A DNA stretch of 29,057 bases from an uncultured Collinsella sp. (GCA_958452935.1 CAUDVX010000019.1:1-29057), one strand, 5' to 3'. Counted from the stretch's first letter, positions 1 to 7,515 are shown. Notes: generated by a model not told the origin, from the letters alone. Program-made: numbers and translations.

Positions 1-42
1 GCCTGTCATTCGCGTTGTTGTCCGCACCATGGTAGCAGGGAA

Positions 43-84
43 AAGCGCCCCGCATCCGAGGCTTTCCTCAAATGCGGGGCGCTT
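43..84 (-). terminator. Intrinsic terminator of ppk
   Basis: A perfect 13-bp inverted repeat (43-55 with 72-84) has an inner 4-bp stem (58-61 with 66-69). Read on the minus strand, the stem ends in a run of four T. It lies just past the ppk stop codon, as expected for a rho-independent terminator. Confidence 0.8.
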
Positions 85-119
85 CTACAAACTGCTTCTA
101 CAAACTGCTTCTACAAACG
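82..119. repeat. 13-bp tandem repeat, about 2.9 copies
   Basis: The unit CTTCTACAAACTG starts at 82, 95 and 108; the third copy is cut short by one base and changes at its end. It fills the gap between the ppk stop codon and its terminator, so it would lie in the 3' end of the ppk mRNA. No function is apparent; replication slippage would explain it. Confidence 0.8.
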
Positions 120-120
120 A

Positions 121-2622
121 CTATTTCGTCTTGCCGGTAATGAGCGTCTTAAGACCCAGGCCGATCAGACCCAGTCCCATGCGCACGCGACCGGGGCGAT
201 GGCGCTCGATGGCCTTGGTCTTGCCGGTGGGCTTATCGCGACGGGCGTTCGGCTCGTGTGCGGGCTTGGTGACCTGCGGCTCGGGCCGAGGTACAGGTGC
301 GGGCTTGGGCTCAATGACGGTCGCCTGGACCTTCTGAACCTCGGGCGCTTTCTCCGCGGCGGGCTCTGCGGCAGCCACGGGTTCATTCGCCGGGGGAGCG
401 GCAACCGTTTCCGGTTTGGCAGCTGCCCCATGTTCAACCTCGGCCTGAATAGCCTCTTCGGTCACGCGTTCCTTCTCCAGTGCGCGCTGCTGCGCGGCGG
501 CCTCGGCGTTGCGATAGGCACGCTCCAGCAGGGCTTCCTGCGAGTTGAAGGGCTTCTCACCCTCTGCACGCTCCACGGGGACCCAGGTGCCGTCGCTCGT
601 GAGGCTGCGGGCCTTCACGTTGTCGCGCAGCTGCATGCCCATGTACTCGTGCACCAGGGCACGGCAGGTGGGGTCGAGCACGGGGAAGGCGATCTCCACG
701 CGGTGCTCGGTGTTGCGCGTCATCATGTCGGCCGAGCTCAGATAGATCATGTCCGAGTCCACGCCAAAGGCGTAAACGCGCGCATGCTCCAAAAAGCGTC
801 CGACGATAGAACGGACATGCACGTTCTCGGTCTTGCCCGGAACGCCCGGCTTGAGGCACGAGATGCCGCGGATGATCATGTCTACGCGGACTCCTGCGCA
901 CGATGCCTCAGCGATCTTGTCGATGACCTCGCGGTCGGTGAGCGAGTTGAGCTTAAAGAACACACGGGCGGGCTCGCCAGCGAGGGCACGCTGGATCTCG
1001 CGATCCAGGCCGCGCATAATGAGTGGCTTCAGGCCGACCGGCGCCACGCCCAGGAAGCGGTAATCGCCGCGCAGGTTGCCCAGCGACAGGTTGCGGAAGA
1101 ACAAGTTGGCGTCCTCGCCGATGCCGGGATGGGCGGTCATGAGCATAAAGTCGCTGTAGAGCTTGGCCGTCTTCTCGTTAAAGTTGCCGGTGCCCAACAG
1201 CGTCAGGCGTGTAAGCGCCATGCCCTCGCGATAGGTGAGCTGGCAGATCTTGGAGTGGCACTTAAAGCCTTCGGAGCCGTAGATGACGGTGCAGCCTGCC
1301 TCTTCCAGACGCTCGGCCCACTCGATGTTGTTCTGCTCGTCAAAGCGGGCGCGGAGCTCCATGAGCACCGTGACCTCTTTGCCGTTCTCGGCGGCATCGA
1401 TCAGCGACTCGCACAGGCGGCTCTGCTTGGCCACGCGGTAGAGCGTGATGCGCAGCGAGATGCACTCGGGGTCGTAGGCGGCCTCGTGTACCAGATCCAG
1501 GAAGGGGTTCATGGCCTCATAGGGATAAAAGAGCAGTTTGTCGTGCTGAAGCACCTGCTCGCGGATGGAGCGGGACATATCGATGGTGGGGTTGGGCTGC
1601 GGCTTAAATGGCGTAAAGAGCAGCTCGTTGCGCAGGTGCTCGGGAATCTTGCCCTCAATGCCAAAGACATAGCCCAGGTTGAGCGGGATATCGCAGGTAA
1701 AGACCGAGCGACGCGAGAGCTCGAGCGCCTTGCGGATAGTCTTGAGCGTCTGCTTCTCGAGTGAGCCCGAGACGGCGAGCACTACCGGCTGCAGGCGCAG
1801 GCGCTTCTTGAGGATGCGCTTCATGTGCTGGCGGTAATCCTCTTCTTCCTCGACGCCCTCGCCGTCCGGGTCGATGTCGGCGTTGCGGGTGACGCGGATG
1901 AGCGCGCGGTCGAGCGGCTTATAGGAGCCAAAGCAGCTGTCCAGGCAGGCGAGGATGACGTCCTCGAGCAAGATGTAGGAGTAGGTGCCGGTGGGCGAGG
2001 GGATCTCGACCACGCGGTTCATCGAGGCGGGAATCTCGATCAGGCCCAGCAGACTTTCCTCGTCGGTGACGCCGTCCAGGCCGCACGCCAGGTAGAGCGC
2101 GCCGTTGCGCAGGTTGGGGAAGGGGTGGCGCGGGTCGATCACCAGCGGTGAGATGACCGGCGACACGTAGGCCTGGAAGTAGCGGGTTACAAAGGTGCGC
2201 TCCTCGGGCGTAAGCGAATCGATGCGGGCGCGGTGAACGCCCAAGGTATCGAGCTTGCCCTCGATGCTCTTAAAGATGGACTCCCAACGGGTAAGGAGCC
2301 CGGGCATTTCGGCCATGACAGCATCGACCTGTTCGGAGGCGGTCATATTGCTCTTGTTATCGACAGGCTGTTTTTTGAGCTCGGCAAGGTCGGACAGGCC
2401 ACCCACGCGCACCATGAGAAACTCGTCGAGGTTTGACTCGAAGATCGAGACGAACTTAAGGCGCTCGAACAGCGGCACGGACTCATCAAAAGCCTCGTCG
2501 AGCACACGGTTGTCAAAGCGTAGCCAGCTGAGCTCTCGGTTCTGCGTGTACGAGAAGTCGCGCGGCGGTTTGCGCAGCTTTGCGGCGGCTTGCTTTTTTT
2601 CGATTTTGCTCGGCATATGCAT
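121..2622 (-). CDS. ppk1: Polyphosphate kinase (PPK1) with C-terminal extension
   Basis: Reversibly polymerises the terminal phosphate of ATP into inorganic polyphosphate. Seen in the 833-residue product: the PPK N-terminal domain opening (NRELSWLRFDNRVL, about 28-41), the middle domain and two C-terminal phospholipase D-like domains. The phosphohistidine candidates are H456 (in KCHSKI) and H613 (in FLEHARVY), with SSADMMTRN near 629-637. PPK1 is usually about 690-720 residues. Here residues from about 700 on add a charged helix, an A/P/E-rich linker (about 733-790), a basic stretch (about 793-814) and a short glycine/leucine-rich end. Two closely spaced ATG codons (2622 and 2616) are possible starts and the ribosome binding site is weak. 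It is transcribed away from the ADI cluster and ends at its own terminator. Family assignment is secure; the role of the tail is unknown. Confidence 0.96.
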   Translation of the reverse strand: MHMPSKIEKKQAAAKLRKPPRDFSYTQNRELSWLRFDNRVLDEAFDESVPLFERLKFVSIFESNLDEFLMVRVGGLSDLAELKKQPVDNKSNMTASEQVDAVMAEMPGLLTRWESIFKSIEGKLDTLGVHRARIDSLTPEERTFVTRYFQAYVSPVISPLVIDPRHPFPNLRNGALYLACGLDGVTDEESLLGLIEIPASMNRVVEIPSPTGTYSYILLEDVILACLDSCFGSYKPLDRALIRVTRNADIDPDGEGVEEEEDYRQHMKRILKKRLRLQPVVLAVSGSLEKQTLKTIRKALELSRRSVFTCDIPLNLGYVFGIEGKIPEHLRNELLFTPFKPQPNPTIDMSRSIREQVLQHDKLLFYPYEAMNPFLDLVHEAAYDPECISLRITLYRVAKQSRLCESLIDAAENGKEVTVLMELRARFDEQNNIEWAERLEEAGCTVIYGSEGFKCHSKICQLTYREGMALTRLTLLGTGNFNEKTAKLYSDFMLMTAHPGIGEDANLFFRNLSLGNLRGDYRFLGVAPVGLKPLIMRGLDREIQRALAGEPARVFFKLNSLTDREVIDKIAEASCAGVRVDMIIRGISCLKPGVPGKTENVHVRSIVGRFLEHARVYAFGVDSDMIYLSSADMMTRNTEHRVEIAFPVLDPTCRALVHEYMGMQLRDNVKARSLTSDGTWVPVERAEGEKPFNSQEALLERAYRNAEAAAQQRALEKERVTEEAIQAEVEHGAAAKPETVAAPPANEPVAAAEPAAEKAPEVQKVQATVIEPKPAPVPRPEPQVTKPAHEPNARRDKPTGKTKAIERHRPGRVRMGLGLIGLGLKTLITGKTK

Positions 2623-3025
2623 CTGTCCGTTCAGTCCCCGCAGGGGACGGTAGCCTAACCCTATTCACTATTGTCTCAATTTAGTCGACTTGTGGCACGG
2701 ACGTATTGTGCGAACGGTATCTTTACCTACTTCTTACGCTGTCAAGGCATGCGACTAACTGTCCAACTCGTTTTGAAAACAATCTATATCCATACTCAAC
2801 TGATGAGGATGTATGAATAAGAATGATTGCTAGCTGAATATAATCGAATCCAAATTGAATCATGGACAGACGACATATATATGCAGAAAACAGTTTTAGC
2901 TATGCAATTCCTAAACATGAAATTATTTGTGCAATCTTGCTCAATTCCTTAGAAAAAAGAACGATTACCTTTGAAAACCTGCTTTAGAGAACTGAAGTGC
3001 ATCATGGGGGAATCATATGCGATAT

Positions 3026-3055
3026 ACCGTTCATCGCACTTTGCTGACCGTTCGG
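3026..3055 (+). promoter_or_regulatory. Tandem LytTR-type boxes upstream of arcA1
   Basis: ACCGTTCAT (3026-3034) and ACCGTTCGG (3047-3055) are direct repeats 21 bp apart, leaving a 12-bp spacer. Both fit the consensus I recall for LytTR-domain regulators such as AgrA and ComE, [TA][AC][CA]GTTN[AG][TG]. The pair ends just upstream of a weak -35, the usual place for an activator. The regulator gene is not in the window. Confidence 0.6.
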
Positions 3056-3063
3056 GGGCGAGG

Positions 3064-3092
3064 TGGAATTGCGGGTGGTTTTTGGATATAAC
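3064..3092 (+). promoter_or_regulatory. arcA1 promoter
   Basis: The -10 TATAAC (3087-3092) is preceded at 17-bp spacing by a poor -35, TGGAAT (3064-3069). The stretch from CCGTTC through GGTGGAA and then GGATATAA is conserved in the arcA2 promoter at the same spacing. A weak -35 suggests the promoter needs an activator. Confidence 0.55.
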
Positions 3093-3109
3093 TAGAGCTG
3101 TCAGCAAGC

Positions 3110-3158
3110 AGCGTCCCATACGGAGGGGCGCTGATACATTCGGCCAGTAAGGCCCGAA
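3110..3158 (+). ncRNA. arcA1 mRNA leader with two hairpins
   Basis: Hairpin 1 pairs 3110-3117 with 3125-3132 (8 bp with one G-T wobble). Hairpin 2 pairs 3139-3145 with 3151-3158 and has one bulged C. The arcA2 leader can form the same second hairpin despite a different loop and changed stem bases. Neither has a T tail, so they are more likely to affect mRNA stability or ribosome access than to terminate transcription. Confidence 0.45.
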
Positions 3159-3174
3159 AGAAAGGTAGGAGGCC

Positions 3175-4416
3175 ATGACGAAAGGTCTGCACGTGCCTTC
3201 CGAGATCGGCAAGCTCAGGAAGGTCTGCCTGCACCGTCCCGGCGACGAGCTCCTCAACCTGCCGCCCGACGAGCTCGAGCGACTCCTGTTCGACGACGTC
3301 CCGTTCCTGGAGGTCGCACAGCAGGAGCACGACACCTTCGCCCAGATCCTGAGGGACCAGGGCGTGGAGGTCCTCTACCTCGAGAACCTCGTCGCCGAGG
3401 TGTTCGACCAGGTCCCCGGCGCCCGCGCCGAGTTCACCGACCAGTACATCGCCGAGGCCGGCATCCGCGGCCAGCACATGCCGCAGATCGTCCGCGAGAA
3501 GCTGGACTCCATCGAGGACAACCTCGAGTTCGTCAAGAAGACCATGGCCGGCATGACCAAGGCCGAGATCGACCTGCCCCTCACGGCGTCCACGACCCTC
3601 GACTCCCTGGTCAACTCCGAGTCCGAGTCCGACCTGATCATCGACCCGATGCCCAACCTCTACTTCACCCGCGACCCGTTCGCGGTCGTCGGCGAGGGCG
3701 TCAACCTCAACCGCATGTACTCGGTCACCCGCAACCGCGAGACCCTGTACGGCAAGTACGTCTTCAAGTACCACCCCGACTACAAGGACGTCTCCCTGTA
3801 CTTCCGCCGCGACTGCCAGTTCCACACCGAGGGCGGCGACGTGCTGAACATCAACGAGAAGACCCTCGCCGTCGGCATCTCCCAGCGCACCCAGGCCGCC
3901 GCTATCGACGTCATGGCCCAGAACATCTTCTGGAACTCCGACTCCAAGGTCGAGCGCATCCTGGCCTTCGACATCCCGGTCTCGCGCGCCTTCATGCACC
4001 TCGACACGGTCTTCACCCAGATCGACGTCGATAAGTTCACGATCCACCCCGCCATCATGGGCACCCTGCGCGTCTACGAGCTGACCGCCGGCAAGAACCC
4101 GGGCGACGTGAACATCCGCCTGATCGAGGACACCCTCGAGCACGTCCTGGAGGACGCCACCGGCGTCGACCAGGTCAAGCTGATCCCCTGCGGCGGCGGC
4201 GACCCGATCGCGGCCTCCCGCGAGCAGTGGAACGACGGCTCCAACACCCTGTGCGTCGAGCCCGGCAAGATCTGCGTCTACGCCCGCAACACCGTCACCA
4301 ACGACGTGCTGTACAAGGAGGGCCTGGACCTTCTCGTCGTGCCCTCCGCCGAGCTCTCCCGCGGCCGCGGCGGCCCGCGCTGCATGAGCATGCCCTTCTG
4401 GCGCGAGGACCTCTAA
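3175..4416 (+). CDS. arcA: Arginine deiminase, copy 1
   Basis: Hydrolyses L-arginine to L-citrulline and ammonia, the first step of the ADI pathway in the cytoplasm. The 413-residue product is full length. Catalytic landmarks are visible: FTRDP with D167, HTEGGD with E219, MHLDT with H275 and D277, and the nucleophile C403 in the C-terminal GGPRCMSMPF. The start follows AGGAGG (3167-3172) by only 2 nt, which is very close; AAAGG (3161-3165) may serve instead. The N-terminus (LHVPSEIGKL) is typical, so the start looks right. Codons are almost all C- or G-ending, more extreme than in the neighbours, which fits very high expression. Protein and, by eye, DNA are identical to copy 2 at 6262-7503. 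A terminator follows at 4480-4507, so this copy may form a single-gene unit. Confidence 0.98.
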   Translation: MTKGLHVPSEIGKLRKVCLHRPGDELLNLPPDELERLLFDDVPFLEVAQQEHDTFAQILRDQGVEVLYLENLVAEVFDQVPGARAEFTDQYIAEAGIRGQHMPQIVREKLDSIEDNLEFVKKTMAGMTKAEIDLPLTASTTLDSLVNSESESDLIIDPMPNLYFTRDPFAVVGEGVNLNRMYSVTRNRETLYGKYVFKYHPDYKDVSLYFRRDCQFHTEGGDVLNINEKTLAVGISQRTQAAAIDVMAQNIFWNSDSKVERILAFDIPVSRAFMHLDTVFTQIDVDKFTIHPAIMGTLRVYELTAGKNPGDVNIRLIEDTLEHVLEDATGVDQVKLIPCGGGDPIAASREQWNDGSNTLCVEPGKICVYARNTVTNDVLYKEGLDLLVVPSAELSRGRGGPRCMSMPFWREDL

Positions 4417-4479
4417 GGTCTTCAAGGACCCGTACAGGTCTTAATACATACATCTAGCTGCCATTAGATGTCTCCCATT

Positions 4480-4512
4480 GGGGCGGTGCGGGTATTCGCA
4501 CCGCCCCATTCT
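4480..4512 (+). terminator. Intrinsic terminator after arcA1
   Basis: A perfect 11-bp stem (4480-4490 with 4497-4507) with a 6-nt loop is followed by a short T-containing tail. It separates arcA1 from the aminotransferase gene. A second small stem, CATCTA/TAGATG, lies just upstream at about 4451-4470. Confidence 0.75.
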
Positions 4513-4565
4513 TGTATGAGGAACGTCAACACGATTGGATGACAGCTTTTGTAAGGAGCTTGGCC

Positions 4566-5690
4566 ATGGATATCAAGACAATCGGCGTTGAGGAGTGGCT
4601 TAACGTTTGGGAGAAGAGCGCCACGTGGGATATCGCCCAGTCGACGATTTCGTCGCTTACCATGGGCGAGCTGCGCGCGCTCGACGAGCAGGACGGTGCC
4701 ACGTTCTATGAGCGCCTGGACCGCGAGAAGATGAACTACGGCTGGATTGAGGGTTCGCCTGACTTTAAGGCCGAGGTCGCCAAACTGTATCGCCGCGAGG
4801 TCAATCCCGACCACATCCTGCAAACCAACGGCTGTACGGGTGCGAACCTCAACGCCATCATGGCCGTGGTCGAGCCCGGCGACCATGTGATTGCCGAGTG
4901 GCCCACCTATGCGCCGCTCTACGAGATTCCGCGCACGCTGGGTGCCGAGGTCGAGTACTGGGAGCTTCGCGAGGAGCTCGGATGGAAGCCCGATATCGAG
5001 GAGCTCAAGCGCTTGGTGCGCCCCAACACCAAGCTCATCTGCATCAACAACGCATCGAACCCCATCGGTACGGTGCTTGATGCCGATATGCTCGGCCAGA
5101 TTGCCGAGATTGCCCGTTCGGTGGGCGCCTACGTGCTGTGCGACGAGGTGTATCTGCCGCTCGAGAACACCGAGGACTTTTTGTCGATGGCCGATGTGTA
5201 CGAGAAGGCCATCGTCACCAACTCGGTGTCCAAGACCTATTCGACGCCTGCGGCCCGCGTGGGCTGGGTTGTGGCCGACGAAGAGGTGTCCAACCGCATA
5301 CGCACCTATCGCGATTACACCATGATCTGCGGCGGCGTGTTCAACGACACCTTGGCGACCTATGTGCTTGAGCACAAGGACAAGATCCTCAAGCGCAATC
5401 GCAAGATCGTGTTTGGAAACCGCGATATCGCGCAGGCTTGGATCGATACGCAGCACCGCGTTTCCTGGACGGCCCCGCAGGGCGTGTCCACCTCGTTTAT
5501 CCAGCTTGATATTCCCGAGGATGACGAGGAGTTCTGCAAGCGCCTGCTGTCCGAGAGGGGGGTGCTGTTGGTTCCCGGCAGCCGCTTCGAGCTTCCCTGC
5601 GGCGCACGCCTGGGCTACTGCGCGAGCGAGGACGTTCTGCGCGAGGGTCTGAGGCTTCTGGGCGAGGCACTGGCGGAGTTCGATCGCTAG
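4566..5690 (+). CDS. PLP-dependent aminotransferase, class I/II (ArcT-like by context)
   Basis: A fold-type I aminotransferase of 374 residues. Landmarks: SVSKTYSTPAARVGW with the PLP lysine K223, DEVY with D193, NNASNPIGT (about 161-169) for the cofactor pocket, and R348 (GARLGYC), the likely binder of the substrate carboxylate. The ATG at 4566 is chosen because AAGGAG (4553-4558) sits 7 nt upstream; an earlier in-frame ATG at 4512 falls just after the terminator stem and has no such site. The gene lies between the two arcA copies. ADI clusters of some lactobacilli carry a transaminase gene, arcT, so a role with arginine or ornithine is plausible, but the sequence does not show the substrate. 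Codon use is ordinary, unlike the arcA genes beside it. Confidence 0.88.
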   Translation: MDIKTIGVEEWLNVWEKSATWDIAQSTISSLTMGELRALDEQDGATFYERLDREKMNYGWIEGSPDFKAEVAKLYRREVNPDHILQTNGCTGANLNAIMAVVEPGDHVIAEWPTYAPLYEIPRTLGAEVEYWELREELGWKPDIEELKRLVRPNTKLICINNASNPIGTVLDADMLGQIAEIARSVGAYVLCDEVYLPLENTEDFLSMADVYEKAIVTNSVSKTYSTPAARVGWVVADEEVSNRIRTYRDYTMICGGVFNDTLATYVLEHKDKILKRNRKIVFGNRDIAQAWIDTQHRVSWTAPQGVSTSFIQLDIPEDDEEFCKRLLSERGVLLVPGSRFELPCGARLGYCASEDVLREGLRLLGEALAEFDR

Positions 5691-5741
5691 GATTCCGACG
5701 GCTCTCAAAGCCGCTCAAATCTATCTACGATTATCGATAAC

Positions 5742-5776
5742 AGTCCCGTTTCCCATGAGGGGAGCGGGACTTTTTT
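5742..5776 (+). terminator. Intrinsic terminator after the aminotransferase gene
   Basis: A 13-bp stem (5742-5754 with 5759-5771, including G-T wobbles) closes a 4-nt loop and is followed by five T (5772-5776). A strong canonical rho-independent terminator. Confidence 0.92.
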
Positions 5777-5920
5777 CTATACCGAGAAGTCAAGTTGTTA
5801 CAAATGAGGCCGTAAAGCGAGCCGGTATTCGCTGGGCCTTATACTGAGCTTCCGGTGAACGGTATCCAACGTCTGGTAAACGGTAATCTGTTTGCCAAAA
5901 ATGAATAGGACGAACTTCTT

Positions 5921-5938
5921 TCTGAATAAAAATCAAAA
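5921..5938 (+). promoter_or_regulatory. ArgR-box-like site
   Basis: TCTGAATAAAAATCAAAA matches the left half and AT-rich centre of arginine repressor (ArgR/AhrC) boxes, about TGAATAAAAAT, but the right half is poor. A similar half site lies at 2812-2829 upstream of arcA1. Both are more than 300 bp from the start codon, far for direct control. Confidence 0.3.
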
Positions 5939-6007
5939 TGGTTGAGACACAGCGAGAATTGCGAATTCTATTCATATCGTTGCGCGAAATATGCAATTTG
6001 AGGGTGG

Positions 6008-6079
6008 TTTAATAAAGTTTAGTTCCATTTGCTATCTGGATTGAAAACGCGTTTAAGCACGTAAATAAACTTTATTAAA
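6008..6079. repeat. 14-bp inverted repeat pair upstream of arcA2
   Basis: TTTAATAAAGTTTA (6008-6021) is repeated exactly in inverted form at 6066-6079, with centres 58 bp apart. Each arm contains a small palindrome, TTTA-N-TAAA. It could be a pair of operator sites or a looping element. It is absent from the arcA1 upstream region. Confidence 0.7.
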
Positions 6080-6112
6080 TCAAAGTGTGCCATGCGTGAA
6101 GTATATGTGTAT

Positions 6113-6142
6113 GCCGTTCACCCCTCATATAAAACCGTTCGG
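6113..6142 (+). promoter_or_regulatory. Tandem LytTR-type boxes upstream of arcA2
   Basis: GCCGTTCAC (6113-6121) and ACCGTTCGG (6134-6142) are 21 bp apart, as at arcA1, and both pairs lie at the same distance from their ATG. The second box fits the LytTR consensus fully; the first deviates at its two end positions. The 12 bp between the boxes differ completely from arcA1, so the boxes look selected. Confidence 0.55.
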
Positions 6143-6150
6143 TGGCGAGG

Positions 6151-6179
6151 TGGAAGTATGAACAGATTTTGGATATAAA
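6151..6179 (+). promoter_or_regulatory. arcA2 promoter
   Basis: The -10 TATAAA (6174-6179) is 17 bp from a weak -35, TGGAAG (6151-6156). The arrangement copies the arcA1 promoter. Confidence 0.55.
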
Positions 6180-6196
6180 TATGTCGTCAGCAATAA

Positions 6197-6244
6197 CGCC
6201 TCACACGGAGGGGCGCTAACGAATCGGCCCTGACAGGGGCCCGA
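6197..6244 (+). ncRNA. arcA2 mRNA leader with hairpins
   Basis: The second hairpin pairs 6224-6230 with 6236-6244, keeping the bulged C seen at arcA1 while the loop and some pairs differ. The first hairpin (6197-6202 with 6208-6215) is weaker than in arcA1. Confidence 0.4.
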
Positions 6245-6261
6245 AAGAAAGGTAGGAGGCC

Positions 6262-7503
6262 ATGACGAAAGGTCTGCACGTGCCTTCCGAGATCGGCAAG
6301 CTCAGGAAGGTCTGCCTGCACCGTCCCGGCGACGAGCTCCTCAACCTGCCGCCCGACGAGCTCGAGCGACTCCTGTTCGACGACGTCCCGTTCCTGGAGG
6401 TCGCACAGCAGGAGCACGACACCTTCGCCCAGATCCTGAGGGACCAGGGCGTGGAGGTCCTCTACCTCGAGAACCTCGTCGCCGAGGTGTTCGACCAGGT
6501 CCCCGGCGCCCGCGCCGAGTTCACCGACCAGTACATCGCCGAGGCCGGCATCCGCGGCCAGCACATGCCGCAGATCGTCCGCGAGAAGCTGGACTCCATC
6601 GAGGACAACCTCGAGTTCGTCAAGAAGACCATGGCCGGCATGACCAAGGCCGAGATCGACCTGCCCCTCACGGCGTCCACGACCCTCGACTCCCTGGTCA
6701 ACTCCGAGTCCGAGTCCGACCTGATCATCGACCCGATGCCCAACCTCTACTTCACCCGCGACCCGTTCGCGGTCGTCGGCGAGGGCGTCAACCTCAACCG
6801 CATGTACTCGGTCACCCGCAACCGCGAGACCCTGTACGGCAAGTACGTCTTCAAGTACCACCCCGACTACAAGGACGTCTCCCTGTACTTCCGCCGCGAC
6901 TGCCAGTTCCACACCGAGGGCGGCGACGTGCTGAACATCAACGAGAAGACCCTCGCCGTCGGCATCTCCCAGCGCACCCAGGCCGCCGCTATCGACGTCA
7001 TGGCCCAGAACATCTTCTGGAACTCCGACTCCAAGGTCGAGCGCATCCTGGCCTTCGACATCCCGGTCTCGCGCGCCTTCATGCACCTCGACACGGTCTT
7101 CACCCAGATCGACGTCGATAAGTTCACGATCCACCCCGCCATCATGGGCACCCTGCGCGTCTACGAGCTGACCGCCGGCAAGAACCCGGGCGACGTGAAC
7201 ATCCGCCTGATCGAGGACACCCTCGAGCACGTCCTGGAGGACGCCACCGGCGTCGACCAGGTCAAGCTGATCCCCTGCGGCGGCGGCGACCCGATCGCGG
7301 CCTCCCGCGAGCAGTGGAACGACGGCTCCAACACCCTGTGCGTCGAGCCCGGCAAGATCTGCGTCTACGCCCGCAACACCGTCACCAACGACGTGCTGTA
7401 CAAGGAGGGCCTGGACCTTCTCGTCGTGCCCTCCGCCGAGCTCTCCCGCGGCCGCGGCGGCCCGCGCTGCATGAGCATGCCCTTCTGGCGCGAGGACCTC
7501 TAA
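6262..7503 (+). CDS. arcA: Arginine deiminase, copy 2
   Basis: The same 413-residue enzyme as copy 1, with all active-site residues (D167, E219, H275, D277, C403). The identical block runs from 24 bp before the ATG to 1 bp past the stop (6238-7504 matches 3151-4417); no base difference was found by eye. Flanking DNA differs clearly on both sides. This copy is followed by two hairpins and then ornithine carbamoyltransferase, so it is the copy coupled to the next pathway step. The same close AGGAGG (2 nt from ATG) is present. Homogenisation by gene conversion, or strong selection plus recent duplication of the coding region, would explain the pattern. Confidence 0.98.
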   Translation: MTKGLHVPSEIGKLRKVCLHRPGDELLNLPPDELERLLFDDVPFLEVAQQEHDTFAQILRDQGVEVLYLENLVAEVFDQVPGARAEFTDQYIAEAGIRGQHMPQIVREKLDSIEDNLEFVKKTMAGMTKAEIDLPLTASTTLDSLVNSESESDLIIDPMPNLYFTRDPFAVVGEGVNLNRMYSVTRNRETLYGKYVFKYHPDYKDVSLYFRRDCQFHTEGGDVLNINEKTLAVGISQRTQAAAIDVMAQNIFWNSDSKVERILAFDIPVSRAFMHLDTVFTQIDVDKFTIHPAIMGTLRVYELTAGKNPGDVNIRLIEDTLEHVLEDATGVDQVKLIPCGGGDPIAASREQWNDGSNTLCVEPGKICVYARNTVTNDVLYKEGLDLLVVPSAELSRGRGGPRCMSMPFWREDL

Positions 7504-7515
7504 GTCTTTCCGTTT

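Larger units (their letters stand above)
2623..3174. promoter_or_regulatory. Divergent intergenic region ppk / arcA1
   Basis: This 552-bp gap is AT-rich from about 2760 to 3010, unlike the coding DNA around it. No convincing gene is present. It holds a lone LytTR-like box facing ppk (2710-2718), an ArgR-box-like half site (2812-2829), the tandem LytTR-like boxes (3026-3055), the arcA1 -10 (3087-3092) and two leader hairpins. A possible ppk -35 (TTGAGA on the minus strand, 2674-2679) lacks a good -10. Confidence 0.6.
5777..6261. promoter_or_regulatory. AT-rich regulatory region upstream of arcA2
   Basis: No credible gene. It contains a pair of LytTR-like boxes facing minus (5855-5884), an ArgR-box-like site (5921-5938), a 14-bp inverted repeat pair (6008-6021 and 6066-6079), tandem LytTR-like boxes (6113-6142), the arcA2 promoter and the leader hairpins. 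Only the last 150 bp or so resemble the region upstream of arcA1; the rest has diverged. Confidence 0.6.
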
